The notes beneath the pieces are model-generated. The model made no database searches. It worked only from the letters and a program-made list of their open reading frames with translations, and was not told the origin of the DNA. A program made the translations under genes and the position numbers. Below are positions 1 through 9,570 of a DNA stretch of 64,000 bases, in pieces (position 1 is the stretch's first letter; each line of letters opens with the position of its first letter). Source of the stretch: Paramacrobiotus metropolitanus (lineage: Eukaryota > Tardigrada > Eutardigrada > Parachela > Macrobiotidae); NCBI RefSeq assembly GCF_019649055.1, contig NW_026570388.1:62001-126000 (forward strand), written 5' to 3'.

Positions 1-2418
1 GTTCTTCTTGGTCACCGAGTTCAGCTTTATGTAGTTAATGCAGAACCGGGTGCCCATGGTTCCGTCGCCGTTTTTCTTCGAGGCGAGGACCACTGGGAAA
101 CTCCACGCTGCCATGGACGGTTCAATGACGCCTTGGTCCAGCATTTCCTGGACGTGCTTATTGATGAACTCGCGTCCCTTCCAACTCGTTCGGGTTGGGT
201 TCATTTTGATGGGTGCAGCGTCGCCAACTTCTATGACGTGGGTCACTCCCTTCACGTCGCCATAAGGCTTTTTGGACGTAGGGAATATGGCCCTGAGTTC
301 CCATAAGTCCTGACGGAGTACAACGGTTTGCTCCTCGGTCAGGTGGTCGCCAAAATGTGCGTTGGCGATGTGGGCGCGGATTTCGCGTTCCACTTCAGGG
401 TCTTCCTCTCCGGTTTGGAGGGAATTGATCCGGGCGAACTCTTCGTCCGTGGCCTCCTCATATGGCTCTACTCGGCCCATGTCCGCTCCTTTGCGGAGTA
501 TGTGGGTTTCCTTCGAGTAGTTGGAGACCAATATGGTGAAACTTCTGCCGTCATGCTGGACCGGTCCGTCAAGCATGGCCAGACTCCGTTTGGTGTCCTG
601 GCTGCCAAGATACATGAGTTTCTGCCTTGGGTCAACGGCGAAGTCGATACTGACTTGGACCGGTGTAATGGACTCCGGTAGGAGCTCCGTTTTTACACTG
701 GCCCGGACTTTGGCATAGTCAGTTATGGTGCGCTGTCTCTTGGGATTGTGTCCCGCTTCCTTTGGCCATGGTAGGGCGCTGGCGTTTGGTATGGACCAAT
801 CCACGCCGTCCTCTCTGATGTCTGGCTCATATATATCACTGTAGTACATATGGCCAATTCTTGCACCTTTACGGAGGACTTGGTCGCGTAGAGACTTGTT
901 CTGGATCTGGATCCATGCGTACTCGTCCTGACGTGTTTCTACCTCCGCCTCGACCGGTAGGAGTTGGCGGTGTGGTCGTCTTAACGAGTTGAAGTGGATC
1001 GGACGCTTTGGATCCATGGTTCGGTATGTGCGGACCTTAACCCAGCAGGTTGAGTAGGCTGGTATGGTGTACCGCTTATGGACGAAGACAACTTCTTTTT
1101 CTTCTTTAAGGCCATCCATTTGCCGTTGCAGCCTGGTTCGGCGAACGGTTGGTGCTTCGGCCCGAAGTTGGCGAATGGTTGGGTCGTCTTCATCATCACT
1201 AGACTCCTCCGATGATTGGTTGTCGGAGTCAGTGTCCGGTGAGTCGCTTGAGCTTTGGACGTCCGAGTCGGTAGACTCGGGTTTATCGTCCTGCTCTGGC
1301 TTTGGCTCGCCTTTGTCCTCGTTAGAGGTTGGCTCGCCGCCGGTCACCGTTGGGGCCGGTTCAGTCAAGAGATCCGGTTCTCGGTTCTCTGGCGACTCGG
1401 TTTCGGCTTCCTGTTCTTCAGGTCCGTCCGGGTCTGCCGGTGTGGTTGGACGGTCCCTGTTAGGGAGTGGCGAGGCCGGTCGGCCTCCTGTCCACCGTTG
1501 AGCAGCACGGGTCTGGATGGCCCGTATTACCGCTTCAACGCCGTCTCCACATAGAGGACAAGTCAGTTGGACTTCCTCAGGTGAAGGGTCCTGCTTTTGG
1601 CTGGTGTCCCTCTTATGGCCTCCCTGTTCCGGGTGTGGGCCATCGTTGAAGCGCACTCTTGTCGCGATGTGCGGTGCAGCTTCTGGCAATGGTGCCGGTA
1701 TGGTCCTGACGTTGGTCACGGACAAATCATACTTTGGCCATATGCTGGCGGTTACGCCAGGGTGTTGGGCCATTTTCTTGTGAAGCTGTATGATTTCGTC
1801 GAAGAGGTCAGGGCACATTCGTTTGAGTGCCTTCGGCATTTCCATGTGGTACTCCTTGTATTCCCACACCAGGGCTAGACGTTCGTCTTCCCATAATGAT
1901 CCCTCTTCGTGGAGTTTGTCCATTTCTTGGGCAAACGGTCCATATTCGGCTCCGATCTGCGCCCACGTTTGTGGCACGCCTTTTTCTTCGAGCCAGCCCT
2001 CCTCTAGGGCAAGGAGTCGGTCAGCGCGGTATTGGAGGAAGTTTCGTACTCCGATGAACCATGTTTTGTATCGCTGGACCAGGTTCTCCTTAGTTTCTCT
2101 GTCAGGCACCGGTCGTTGGGCCGGTGCCTCTGGTATCGGGATAGTCTTTACTATCCCGTGATTTGGCTTGAGTATGCCAGAGCGAAATTGGTTCATGTAG
2201 CGCTCGATGGCGTTGTGGACGCGCAGTTCCCAGACGAGGCTGTCAATGGTGTCCAGGCATTCCGAACAGGTAGAAGCTCGGACAGTCGGGTCGCGAAGCC
2301 GATTTATCCTCACTTCATTGTCGGATCCCGGTGCCTCTGGTATCGGGATACACTTTACTGCGTCCCAAACGATTTCTTCGTTTGGCTTCAGAATGAAGGT
2401 GAACTTGGAGTGAGGTAA
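1..2418 (-). CDS. pol: Ty3/gypsy-like pol (partial, runs off left edge)
   Basis: Open minus-strand frame of about 806 codons with no start needed. It opens after a TGA at 2419-2421 and is still open at base 1. The last 110 or so codons (about 340 to 1) are the fingers part of a reverse transcriptase: a PI...P/T-R lead-in, a GVIEPSMAAWSFPVVLASKK-like stretch and FCINYIKLN. The YxDD catalytic box, RNase H and integrase lie outside the window. Before the RT there are roughly 690 residues, far more than the usual pro-RT spacer. They include a CPLC pair and a long Glu/Asp/Ser-rich segment of unknown role. The frame is -1 relative to the protease ORF and overlaps its last 10 codons, so expression probably needs a second frameshift. 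No classical slippery heptamer lies in that overlap. Confidence 0.85.
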
Positions 2419-3458
2419 TCACATCCGAGTAAAACTTGCACGTCCGATGTCGTCGGTTGGACGAAGAACGTGTGGTGGCTCTTATATCCCTGCAGTGTCA
2501 CCGGTACGGTGCAGCAGTGAGAGACCACAAAGGCGGTTTGACCGCCAACACCAAGGATTTTGGTGTTCCGTCCTAATGGCTCAGTTTTGATGCCATTGGC
2601 GGTGCAGAATTGCTGGGTGATGAGGGATGTCTCCGCTCCAGTGTCCAGCATAGCGAGCGTGTGGACTGGTCCAATTTGGACTGAGTGTGTCCAGGCTCTG
2701 ACGGACTTCGGTTTACGGTTCTCGTCAAGACCAACTGTCACTTCCCGCATCACCGGTATAATGGGGATTAGCGACACTGGTCCTGGGTCGTTAGAAGCAT
2801 CCATGGGTGTTGGGAGCTTCTGTTGAGCGGACTCTTCCCGTTGGTGCGCTGCCGTTTCTTTTAGTGTGGAAAAGGCAACAGTTCGTGGGGTTTGTGTAGA
2901 AGTCCGTGAGTTGTTAATTGTCCGCGCTGTTGGTGCGGATCCGAGGGGTCGTCCACCGGTCTGGGGCCAGCAGGTCCGGGGACTTGACGCCTCAAGGGGT
3001 TCGGCTGTCCACTCCTCTGGTGGATCAACCTCGCTGTCCGTATTTTGTACGGACCATCCCTCCGGTGCACTGTCGGATGAGGATGATTCTGACGCCGATC
3101 CGGGGTACGTCATATTCGTGGTGCGACGTCTCGCTTTGCCACGTGGTCGGTTGGCCTGGACAATAGTCCCGGCTCCGAAGAACGACTTGGCCGCTGGTTG
3201 GACGGCTGTCGGTTTGGCCTCAACTCTAGGGCCAAATAATCCAGGCGCAACCTCTATGCGTCCTGGCATGGCCGCAACTCTAGGGCCATGTGGCTTAGTC
3301 GCTGGTTTGGCGCTAAACCTGGATCCGCCGGCGGCTGGTTTGGCGGCCGGGTCCGGATCCGGAGTTAATAGAACAAGGGGGTTAGTTATGTCCGGCGGTT
3401 TGGGTTCCGGTAATAGGTCAGGTGAGTTGCCGTTACTCCCTGACCTTAAGCGTTTCCC
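2388..3458 (-). CDS. pro: Retroelement aspartic protease ORF (pro)
   Basis: Minus-strand frame, open from the Gag slippery site (3458) to a TGA at 2388-2390. The first in-frame ATG is at 3269, but the frame is open above it, so a Gag-Pro fusion made by -1 frameshifting is more likely than independent initiation. The C-terminal third carries the retropepsin signature: LDTGAETSLI (near 2645) and the downstream LLGCDYL (near 2425), which contributes the family's second hydrophobic-Gly motif. The N-terminal two thirds are low-complexity and Pro/Ser/Thr/Glu-rich, with RGKARRRT-type basic runs. The enzyme would cleave the Gag-Pol polyprotein during particle maturation. Confidence 0.85.
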   Translation of the reverse strand, partial: GKRLRSGSNGNSPDLLPEPKPPDITNPLVLLTPDPDPAAKPAAGGSRFSAKPATKPHGPRVAAMPGRIEVAPGLFGPRVEAKPTAVQPAAKSFFGAGTIVQANRPRGKARRRTTNMTYPGSASESSSSDSAPEGWSVQNTDSEVDPPEEWTAEPLEASSPRTCWPQTGGRPLGSAPTARTINNSRTSTQTPRTVAFSTLKETAAHQREESAQQKLPTPMDASNDPGPVSLIPIIPVMREVTVGLDENRKPKSVRAWTHSVQIGPVHTLAMLDTGAETSLITQQFCTANGIKTEPLGRNTKILGVGGQTAFVVSHCCTVPVTLQGYKSHHTFFVQPTTSDVQVLLGCDYLTPSSPSF

Positions 3459-6400
3459 GCAGTTGGGCTGGCCCGGTTAGAGCCACTGCCGTTGCCGTTG
3501 GGCTTCAACTGCTGGTCGGTCAGCGGCGGTAAGGCGGTCCGTTCGGTCGCGGGTGTCTGAAATCCGCGTGGCCCGCCGCCGCTTTGACGGTTTCCGCCAC
3601 CGGACCCACTTCCTGATCCGGTGGACGATCTGCGGTTGCCATTCCCCCCAGTACCACGTTGTGGTCGGGTTCTGGGTGGCACCAGGCCGAAGCGGTTGGG
3701 ATTTTGTGCCCCTGTCGGGTGTCCCTTCATATACCGCTCGCGCCAATCCAGGACCCAATTCCGGTTGGGATTGTCCTGGAGGTTCCGGTTGGCGTAGCCG
3801 CATTCGCTGGTGTTGTGGTTTCCCCAGAGACAAAAGTTGCAAGTAATGGCTTTGTCCCGGGCCCACCTCTCGAACATTCGTTCGATGCGGTCGATATATA
3901 TATCGTCCGATTTACGAGCCTCCGCGGAGTTTTGCGCTTGGCTTTGGCCTGGTTGGCCTCCGCTGCCTCCTTGGCTCTGGTTGTTGCGTCTGGGGCCGTT
4001 GTTGTTGCCGCCTCGCTTTCCGCTGAAGCTGGCGTTTTGGCCACCAGAGTATCCGCCTCTTGGCGTTCCGCCGCCATTCCCCTGGCTATAGCCGTAGTTA
4101 GCCCGGTTCGGGCTTTGGCCATAGCCGCCACTACCACCGTTGGGTGATGTGGACCCACGTTGTGGGTTAAGGTTCATAGCCGCGATGGCGGCGTATGATG
4201 GATCCACCTGGGGTTGTGGTGAGATCATTTGATGTGGGGGATAGTATGTCGGTGGGGTTGGTTGACGCGGTACGACTTGGGCTGGTGGCGTGGGTACGGC
4301 CGCCCGTATAACCGGGTAATCTTGGCCCGCCTTCCCGTCGTACTGTGGCTTTCCTGACGTGAACTGCCGGATGTAGTCCCGAAATTCTGTCGGGGACTTC
4401 GGCAGTCGAATGTCCAGGGCGCGGCGCAGTTCAGGCTCATGCACGTTGGTTTTGAGGAAGTGCAGAGTCATGTTGTCGTCCAAGTTGGCGCGGGCCTGGA
4501 GAGTCAGGATGTCGTCGTAGTATTGTTCCGGAGTTTCCAAACCGTGTCGATAGAAACGGTGTGTGATATCACCCAGCGCGTTAGCTTGCTGGTTGTCGTC
4601 TCCGTAACGATCCTGGAACTTCTGGAGCCATTCGTCGACCGTATAGCCGTCACCTTCCTCACGGCTGCTCTGGCCCATGTACCACTCCTTGACCGGTTTG
4701 GTCAAGGCCCCATAGATTCGGCTCATGAAGTCAGGGTCCGGCTTGTTTAAGTCGGAGGACTGCTTACAGATCCGTCGGACCTGTGCAATCCATCCCTTGA
4801 CCATGGTCTTGTCGCCGTCAAAGGGTGGTATGGCGGTACGGTTGTTGGCCTTTGCTGCGGCTTTCGCGTAGCGGTCGATGGCCTCCAGGTTATTGAGTGG
4901 GGGACTGGCCCTTGGCGAAGGTGCAGGCGTTATCTGCTGTACCACCACTTGTGGTGGCGGCTGCAGTGCCTGTGACGCTGGGCCGGGGATGTATTGGATG
5001 GCTCCGTTGGAAGCCAACCATCCGTATGTCCCATTGGGTAGCTGGACCAATGTGGGCGCATTCTGGCCCTGGTTTGGCTGAGTAGCCGGTCCGGGTGGTG
5101 CCGCGGCCGTTGGGCCGGCACCGGGTGGGTGGGGCACACTTTGGCCCTGGGGCTGGCCCGAGGACACGTTCTGGCCCGGGGGCACACTTTGGCCCGGTTG
5201 TGGCTGGGCTTGGCCGGGTTGGGCTGCCGATGAGACAGGAGGGCCAGTTAGGCTTAGTTGGCCTATGAGTGGCAATTGCACCGTTGGTGTGCCACTTTGG
5301 CCTCCCATCTGTCCAAACGAGAACTTTGGGCTCGGCGGGTGTGACCCGTTTGGGTCCGCGCCAGAGGTGTGAGCCTGGCCCGAGCCAAAGTATGAGCTCG
5401 GGTTAGGGTTCAGGTTCGGATACAGTGAGCTTGACCCGAAGGATCCGTGGCTCGGCGTCTGGTTCTGAGACGGCGGCTGGTTCAGGCCAAAGCTGAATGG
5501 CCAGGTTGGCACAGACGGTTGCGTCTGTGTCGCTGGCGTCACTATGGTCGTTGGACCCATAGTGGCTGAGGTAGTTGTCGGGACCGGTTGTGGCGGCACG
5601 GTTGGTGTCGCCGTTGATGATCCCTGGTTAACGGGGCTCGAGGGCGCCGGTATGGTTGGCCCAAGAGGCGGTTGTCCCGTTGATGGCTCCGTTAGGAGGA
5701 CATTAGCGTGGTAACGCTGCTGGTGATACACTGGCTGCTGGTAGAACCGTTGGTCCTGCCGCAGCGCATCGTCGACTTTGGCTTGTCGACGCTGTGTATC
5801 CGAGTCCGGAAAGGTGTGGTATGAGGGTGGTTCAGCGGACATCTCGGAATGTAAGTTCTCGAGATGTGATTTTTCCGCATCTAAGCAGGCGTTCTCCGTG
5901 CTTAGCCTTTCCAGGTCCTCGTTGAGTTCAGTTATGCGTTGGGTGGCCGTCTGGTAGTCTTTGACCAGACTGGCATTGTTGGCCTCCAGGTTGATGATCC
6001 GGTCATGTTGGCCCTGGATCACCAGTTTGGCTTGGTTGAAGGCCTGCTCCAGTTGGACAAAGTTTTGTTGTCCAATGGCGCTGTTTTGCGCCATTTGGGC
6101 CCGAGCCGTTGACTCGGTCCGGAGCTGGTCCTGGAGTGCAGCGTTCTGCTGCTGAAGTGCAGCGTTTTGCTGCTGGAGTTGCACGTTTTGTGCTTCCAAG
6201 TGGCGGGCCGTTAGGTCCCACTGTCCTCCAGGTTGGGTCGCTTGCAGCAGAGTTTGGTGGTTCTGGTGCAGCATATTGTAGCCGTTGCGCAGGGCGTCGA
6301 TCTCGTCCTGCAGGTTGGCCAGATCGTCGGTTAGGCGATCGTTTTCGATTTGGAGACGGTCCGTCTCCTCATCGGTTTGGTCAATGGTAGCCCTGGCCTG

Positions 6401-7663
6401 CATCAAGTCGTTCTTGGCCTGGGTCAGCTCGGTCTTCGTTGAGGCGAGCAGAAATTCCAGCCCCGCCACCGCCACTTCAAGGCGATGCAAGTCCTTGTTG
6501 AGCTGGTCTCGCTCAGCATTGGGACACGGGGCCAACTTGAGTCTGGTAAACTCAAGTTGGGTCTGGGCCTGTAGGGCCGAGACACGTTTAGCCTCTGCAT
6601 CCGATTTGGATGCGAGGGCCTTGTAGTGGTCGATTTCCTCCTTCATTAGCTGTTCGGCTGAGAGGGCGACTTCATTGGCGGCGACAAGCTGTTTGGTCAG
6701 GTCCCGCACTCTGGTCCTGAGGACTTCGATGTTGTCGATGTCCTCGGGCGGGGTTGCCTGGATCAGCTTGTCTGGGCTGAATGCGGCGCGGCTCATGTCC
6801 AAGGATGACCGGTTCAGGTCAATCCTCATTGTGGTCCTGGTCAGATGTCCCAGGTCCAATGGTGGAAGGTCCGGGCCCGGTTGGGTCCGGCCTGGCGCGC
6901 CGATGACGTCATTGGTCGGTGACGGCGTTGCTTGGTTCGAGCCATTGGCTTCGAACATGATTGGTGACTGACTCATGAGCGGTTGGCCCTGGTCATGTCC
7001 CTTTGGACCAGGCTTTTGGCCTTGGCCCTGCGCCTTGCGCCCACCTGTGGTCACCGTTGGTGCCTCAGGTTGGATCTGGTCCGAGCCCGGTAGGGTTGGA
7101 CATGATGTCAGATCCTGGGCCACAAGGTTGGACCGGGCCAAGTTATTGGCACCAGGTCCGACTGGTGTCTTATCCTCACCTGTGGCCACCGTTGGTGCCG
7201 CAGGTTGGACTTGGCCCGGGCCAGGTGTGGCCGGTTGGTGCGCCAAGTCCTGAGGGACACTATTGGCCTGGGCCGAGTTATCAGCACCAGGTTGGCTGTC
7301 CTTCGGCGAGTTGGCCGCGGACAGCGCCTCACGCGCTTCCAGGAATGTATCGTCCATGGTGGCGTCAAGGCTTTCCCCGCTTGTGTCCAAGTCGGGCGGC
7401 AGGATTTGTTGGTCCCGCCTTTCTTTGGCCTCGACCGAACTGGTTGAGCTGGTCGAGTTTGGCTGGTCCGGGTCGGAGTCAGCCTGGCCGGCGGTGCGAA
7501 AGGTATATCGCCCCGCCGCGCCGCGCACTGAGTAGTTTTTACCCAGTGGCTTCTTGTAGTCATTGGTCTGGCGCCCGTCCATAGGACTGAACAATCTCCG
7601 TTGGAGTTGTTCATGGCTGGTGTATGGTAGCACCATGGCCAAGGCACTCTGAGTTTGGCCCAT
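3446..7663 (-). CDS. gag: Gag polyprotein, 1405 aa
   Basis: Single open frame starting MGQTQS, a Gly-2/Ser-6 N-myristoylation-type start. Order: Pro/Thr/Gln-rich N-terminus (1-300); long coiled coil with Leu/Glu/Gln heptads (about 315-590, including repeated QQQNAALQQQNAAL); very Pro/Gln/Ser/Gly-rich region (600-930); a capsid-like helical domain (about 950-1110, containing FDGDK...W and Y-x-DDILTL); then an RGG/Gly-Asn-rich nucleocapsid with one CCHC zinc knuckle, CNFCLWGNHNTSEC (near 1272). At 1405 aa it is about three times the usual Ty3/gypsy Gag. The gag frame ends two codons after the slippery site. Long open frames on the opposite strand here are shadows of this biased coding sequence. 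Confidence 0.9.
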   Translation of the reverse strand: MGQTQSALAMVLPYTSHEQLQRRLFSPMDGRQTNDYKKPLGKNYSVRGAAGRYTFRTAGQADSDPDQPNSTSSTSSVEAKERRDQQILPPDLDTSGESLDATMDDTFLEAREALSAANSPKDSQPGADNSAQANSVPQDLAHQPATPGPGQVQPAAPTVATGEDKTPVGPGANNLARSNLVAQDLTSCPTLPGSDQIQPEAPTVTTGGRKAQGQGQKPGPKGHDQGQPLMSQSPIMFEANGSNQATPSPTNDVIGAPGRTQPGPDLPPLDLGHLTRTTMRIDLNRSSLDMSRAAFSPDKLIQATPPEDIDNIEVLRTRVRDLTKQLVAANEVALSAEQLMKEEIDHYKALASKSDAEAKRVSALQAQTQLEFTRLKLAPCPNAERDQLNKDLHRLEVAVAGLEFLLASTKTELTQAKNDLMQARATIDQTDEETDRLQIENDRLTDDLANLQDEIDALRNGYNMLHQNHQTLLQATQPGGQWDLTARHLEAQNVQLQQQNAALQQQNAALQDQLRTESTARAQMAQNSAIGQQNFVQLEQAFNQAKLVIQGQHDRIINLEANNASLVKDYQTATQRITELNEDLERLSTENACLDAEKSHLENLHSEMSAEPPSYHTFPDSDTQRRQAKVDDALRQDQRFYQQPVYHQQRYHANVLLTEPSTGQPPLGPTIPAPSSPVNQGSSTATPTVPPQPVPTTTSATMGPTTIVTPATQTQPSVPTWPFSFGLNQPPSQNQTPSHGSFGSSSLYPNLNPNPSSYFGSGQAHTSGADPNGSHPPSPKFSFGQMGGQSGTPTVQLPLIGQLSLTGPPVSSAAQPGQAQPQPGQSVPPGQNVSSGQPQGQSVPHPPGAGPTAAAPPGPATQPNQGQNAPTLVQLPNGTYGWLASNGAIQYIPGPASQALQPPPQVVVQQITPAPSPRASPPLNNLEAIDRYAKAAAKANNRTAIPPFDGDKTMVKGWIAQVRRICKQSSDLNKPDPDFMSRIYGALTKPVKEWYMGQSSREEGDGYTVDEWLQKFQDRYGDDNQQANALGDITHRFYRHGLETPEQYYDDILTLQARANLDDNMTLHFLKTNVHEPELRRALDIRLPKSPTEFRDYIRQFTSGKPQYDGKAGQDYPVIRAAVPTPPAQVVPRQPTPPTYYPPHQMISPQPQVDPSYAAIAAMNLNPQRGSTSPNGGSGGYGQSPNRANYGYSQGNGGGTPRGGYSGGQNASFSGKRGGNNNGPRRNNQSQGGSGGQPGQSQAQNSAEARKSDDIYIDRIERMFERWARDKAITCNFCLWGNHNTSECGYANRNLQDNPNRNWVLDWRERYMKGHPTGAQNPNRFGLVPPRTRPQRGTGGNGNRRSSTGSGSGSGGGNRQSGGGPRGFQTPATERTALPPLTDQQLKPNGNGSGSNRASPTAGNA
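3452..3458 (-). promoter_or_regulatory. -1 ribosomal frameshift slippery site G GGA AAC
   Basis: On the minus strand gag reads ..GCG GGA AAC GCT TAA. The heptamer GGGAAAC is phased exactly as X XXY YYZ, one codon before the gag stop. Slipping back one base places the ribosome in the protease frame, which is open from here to 2388. This heptamer is a known retroviral slippery sequence. I did not fold the downstream RNA for a stimulatory pseudoknot. Confidence 0.85.
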
Positions 7664-8307
7664 GGTAGTGGGACTTAGAAAATTTCTTGGTCTTGGTCTT
7701 TGGGTCAGGACCGGAACGTTGGCTCAGGTCCGGATCGCGGGTCGATGCTGGTCAGGCGTGCTAGAGCTCAGGTTTAGCGTTAGCTTCCTATGGCCCTATG
7801 TTACGTTACTGACCAGTGTGACGTCACGTACTTAGTGGTCTTGCAAATAGCTCTACGTCACGAGTAGCGTGCCGTGAGCAAAAATCAAAAAACAACGTGA
7901 CTCATTACGAGTCTTATAACATAGGGAAGTTTCCCAAACGCTGTGATTGGTCGAATTTTATGCGGAAGTAGACCACGCTGACGTCACGCGACTTTTCGCG
8001 AAATTTCTGGCTGGACAAAATGGCGGTGTTTTTACGCCAAAAAAATTGATAAAAAATCAGAGATTAATTTTTATAAAGTAAAAATAGTCGGTTTTAGGAC
8101 TACTTTTTACGAGGATTCCGAAAAAGCTATTTTTAGGCTGATCGGATCACAGGTTATTGATTTTTGAAGTTAACGGTTACCGGGAAAAATTCGAGTTCTA
8201 CGAAAGTTCCACGAAAACCTACGACGCCACAGCAGGTCTTACCGGATTTTGTCGATCCAAACTGCTGCTCCGTCGTCCAATTCACCCTCTTCTACCGTGA
8301 GGGCCGC

Positions 8308-8525
8308 AGCGTACCCGGTGGGGCGCAATGGATTGGTCAGCAACGTACCGAACGCAGTTTTTGCGCCGGGAGCCAAGCTGCGGGGGGCCTACTTATAGGC
8401 CGCGACCCGGATCAACGCAACCCGGTGGGGTGCTTATTTGGTCAACAGCGACGTACCGAACGCAGTTTTTGCGCCGGGAGCCAAAGCTGCGGGGGGCCTA
8501 CTTATAGGCCGCGACCCGTATGATT
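8308..8525 (-). repeat. Two-copy tandem repeat, period about 108 bp
   Basis: The block running from CCCGGTGGGG through ACGTACCGAACGCAG to GGCCTACTTATAGGCC is present twice (starts near 8308 and 8415). The copies are nearly identical; the second has one extra A before GCTGCGG. Each copy carries one TATA-like palindrome, so the promoter-like unit is duplicated. Confidence 0.85.
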
Positions 8526-8631
8526 AAATCCGTCGCGTAGCAGGCTTCCAGTGAAGCCTGTATGATCAGGAAGATGAGGTCGCAGGATCACAGGACTACT
8601 TTTAGTCGCTGTGGCAGGACTACTTATAGTC
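8386..8631 (-). promoter_or_regulatory. Four TATA-containing palindromes in the LTR region
   Basis: Palindromes at 8386-8401 and 8495-8510 (GGCCTA-CTTA-TAGGCC type), 8594-8607 (GACTA-CTTT-TAGTC) and 8618-8631 (GACTA-CTTA-TAGTC). The cores read CTATAAGTAG on the minus strand. The flanking arm bases change together (GGCC/GGCC versus GAC/GTC), keeping the dyad. This suits either a dimeric factor site or a multiplied TATA box for minus-strand transcription. Function is inferred. Confidence 0.5.
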
Positions 8632-9095
8632 GCTGCGTAGTTCGACCGAAATGTTGCCTCCACTGGGGTTCAGAGGTTCGCGGAATGAAAACCGAACGCA
8701 TCTGCTACCATGTCAGATATGACACAGAAGCAGAGAGCAAAAAGGGAGCAAATATCTCTCCTTTATTGAGAATCAATAAAGCAACCCACAAAAACAGCAC
8801 AGAAAAACCAATGCGGAAAAGCTGTGGTGAAAAGTGGCTGCCAGCGAGCTCGGTGGAAATCGTGATAATGCCGCGGCATGCAGCAGCTGAATCACAGCTG
8901 GTACCGCAAAGCATGGGATCGCTCGTAAGCGCTGGGCCACACCTCCAAAGTGCATAGCGAACGCTGATTGGTCAGCGTAGACAAAGTATACGCTGAGTTA
9001 TCAGCGTATATGAGCGGCACGGATGGCGTAGCCATACGCGTGCGGGCGACAGAGCAAGCCACTAGAGGTGTCAACCAACTCGTGTGAGCGGTCTC

Positions 9096-9570
9096 TGACA
9101 CTACTAAATTTTACGCAATTTGGGGTGTGTAATTTTTGTAGTTAGTTGGTTTCATAAAAATGTAGCGGAAGTATCGCCAAAGTGCGTTTTAGGGACTTCC
9201 GGTGTGTTTTTTCGGGATGAAATGCACATGATCTGCAGCATAAACATGAAACATTTGCGCGAAAAAAACTGTTTTTATTGCGTTTTAACTGCACCTAGGA
9301 AGCCATGATTCTGCGTTCATAACAGATGGAATATAATCGATACCAACACTCTACCCGGAAGATAGACAGATTCTAAAATTCAAAAAAATAATAGAAAATT
9401 TTAACGTAGCTAACACACGTTTACGGGAAAATATAATCACGGAAATCCGAGATAAATTAATTGTGTAACAAAAATCGACTATACGCCGTAAAAATCTCCG
9501 GGGAAACCTCATCAAAAAGTTATAATTAATCCATAACTGGCTTTAATTTCCAAAAAAATCCCTACTTTAC
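9096..9570. other. Left flank of the DNA transposon, no gene
   Basis: AT-rich, without a convincing open frame. It contains the first octamer copy (9441-9448). CACTACT at 9096 resembles a CACTA-type end, but no matching terminal repeat was found on the right, so the left end of the transposon is unresolved. Confidence 0.4.

Larger units (their letters stand above)
7664..9095 (-). mobile_element. Leader and probable 5' LTR of the retroelement
   Basis: Non-coding stretch upstream of gag. It contains a two-copy tandem repeat and a cluster of TATA-like palindromes, as expected of an LTR U3. Read on the minus strand, a TGT start (base 9095 downward, next to TCAGAGACC) is a plausible LTR 5' end. 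The partner LTR lies outside the window, so neither the LTR limits nor the target duplication can be confirmed. I could not settle a primer-binding site: CCA-ended candidates near 7813 and 7974 lack a convincing tRNA T-loop. Confidence 0.5.

Noticed and set aside
328-7647. Many plus-strand open frames opposite gag, pro and pol (for example 2866-3480, 7003-7584)
   Set aside because: They mirror the strongly biased GC-rich minus-strand coding sequence, have no domains, and overlap each other in several frames.
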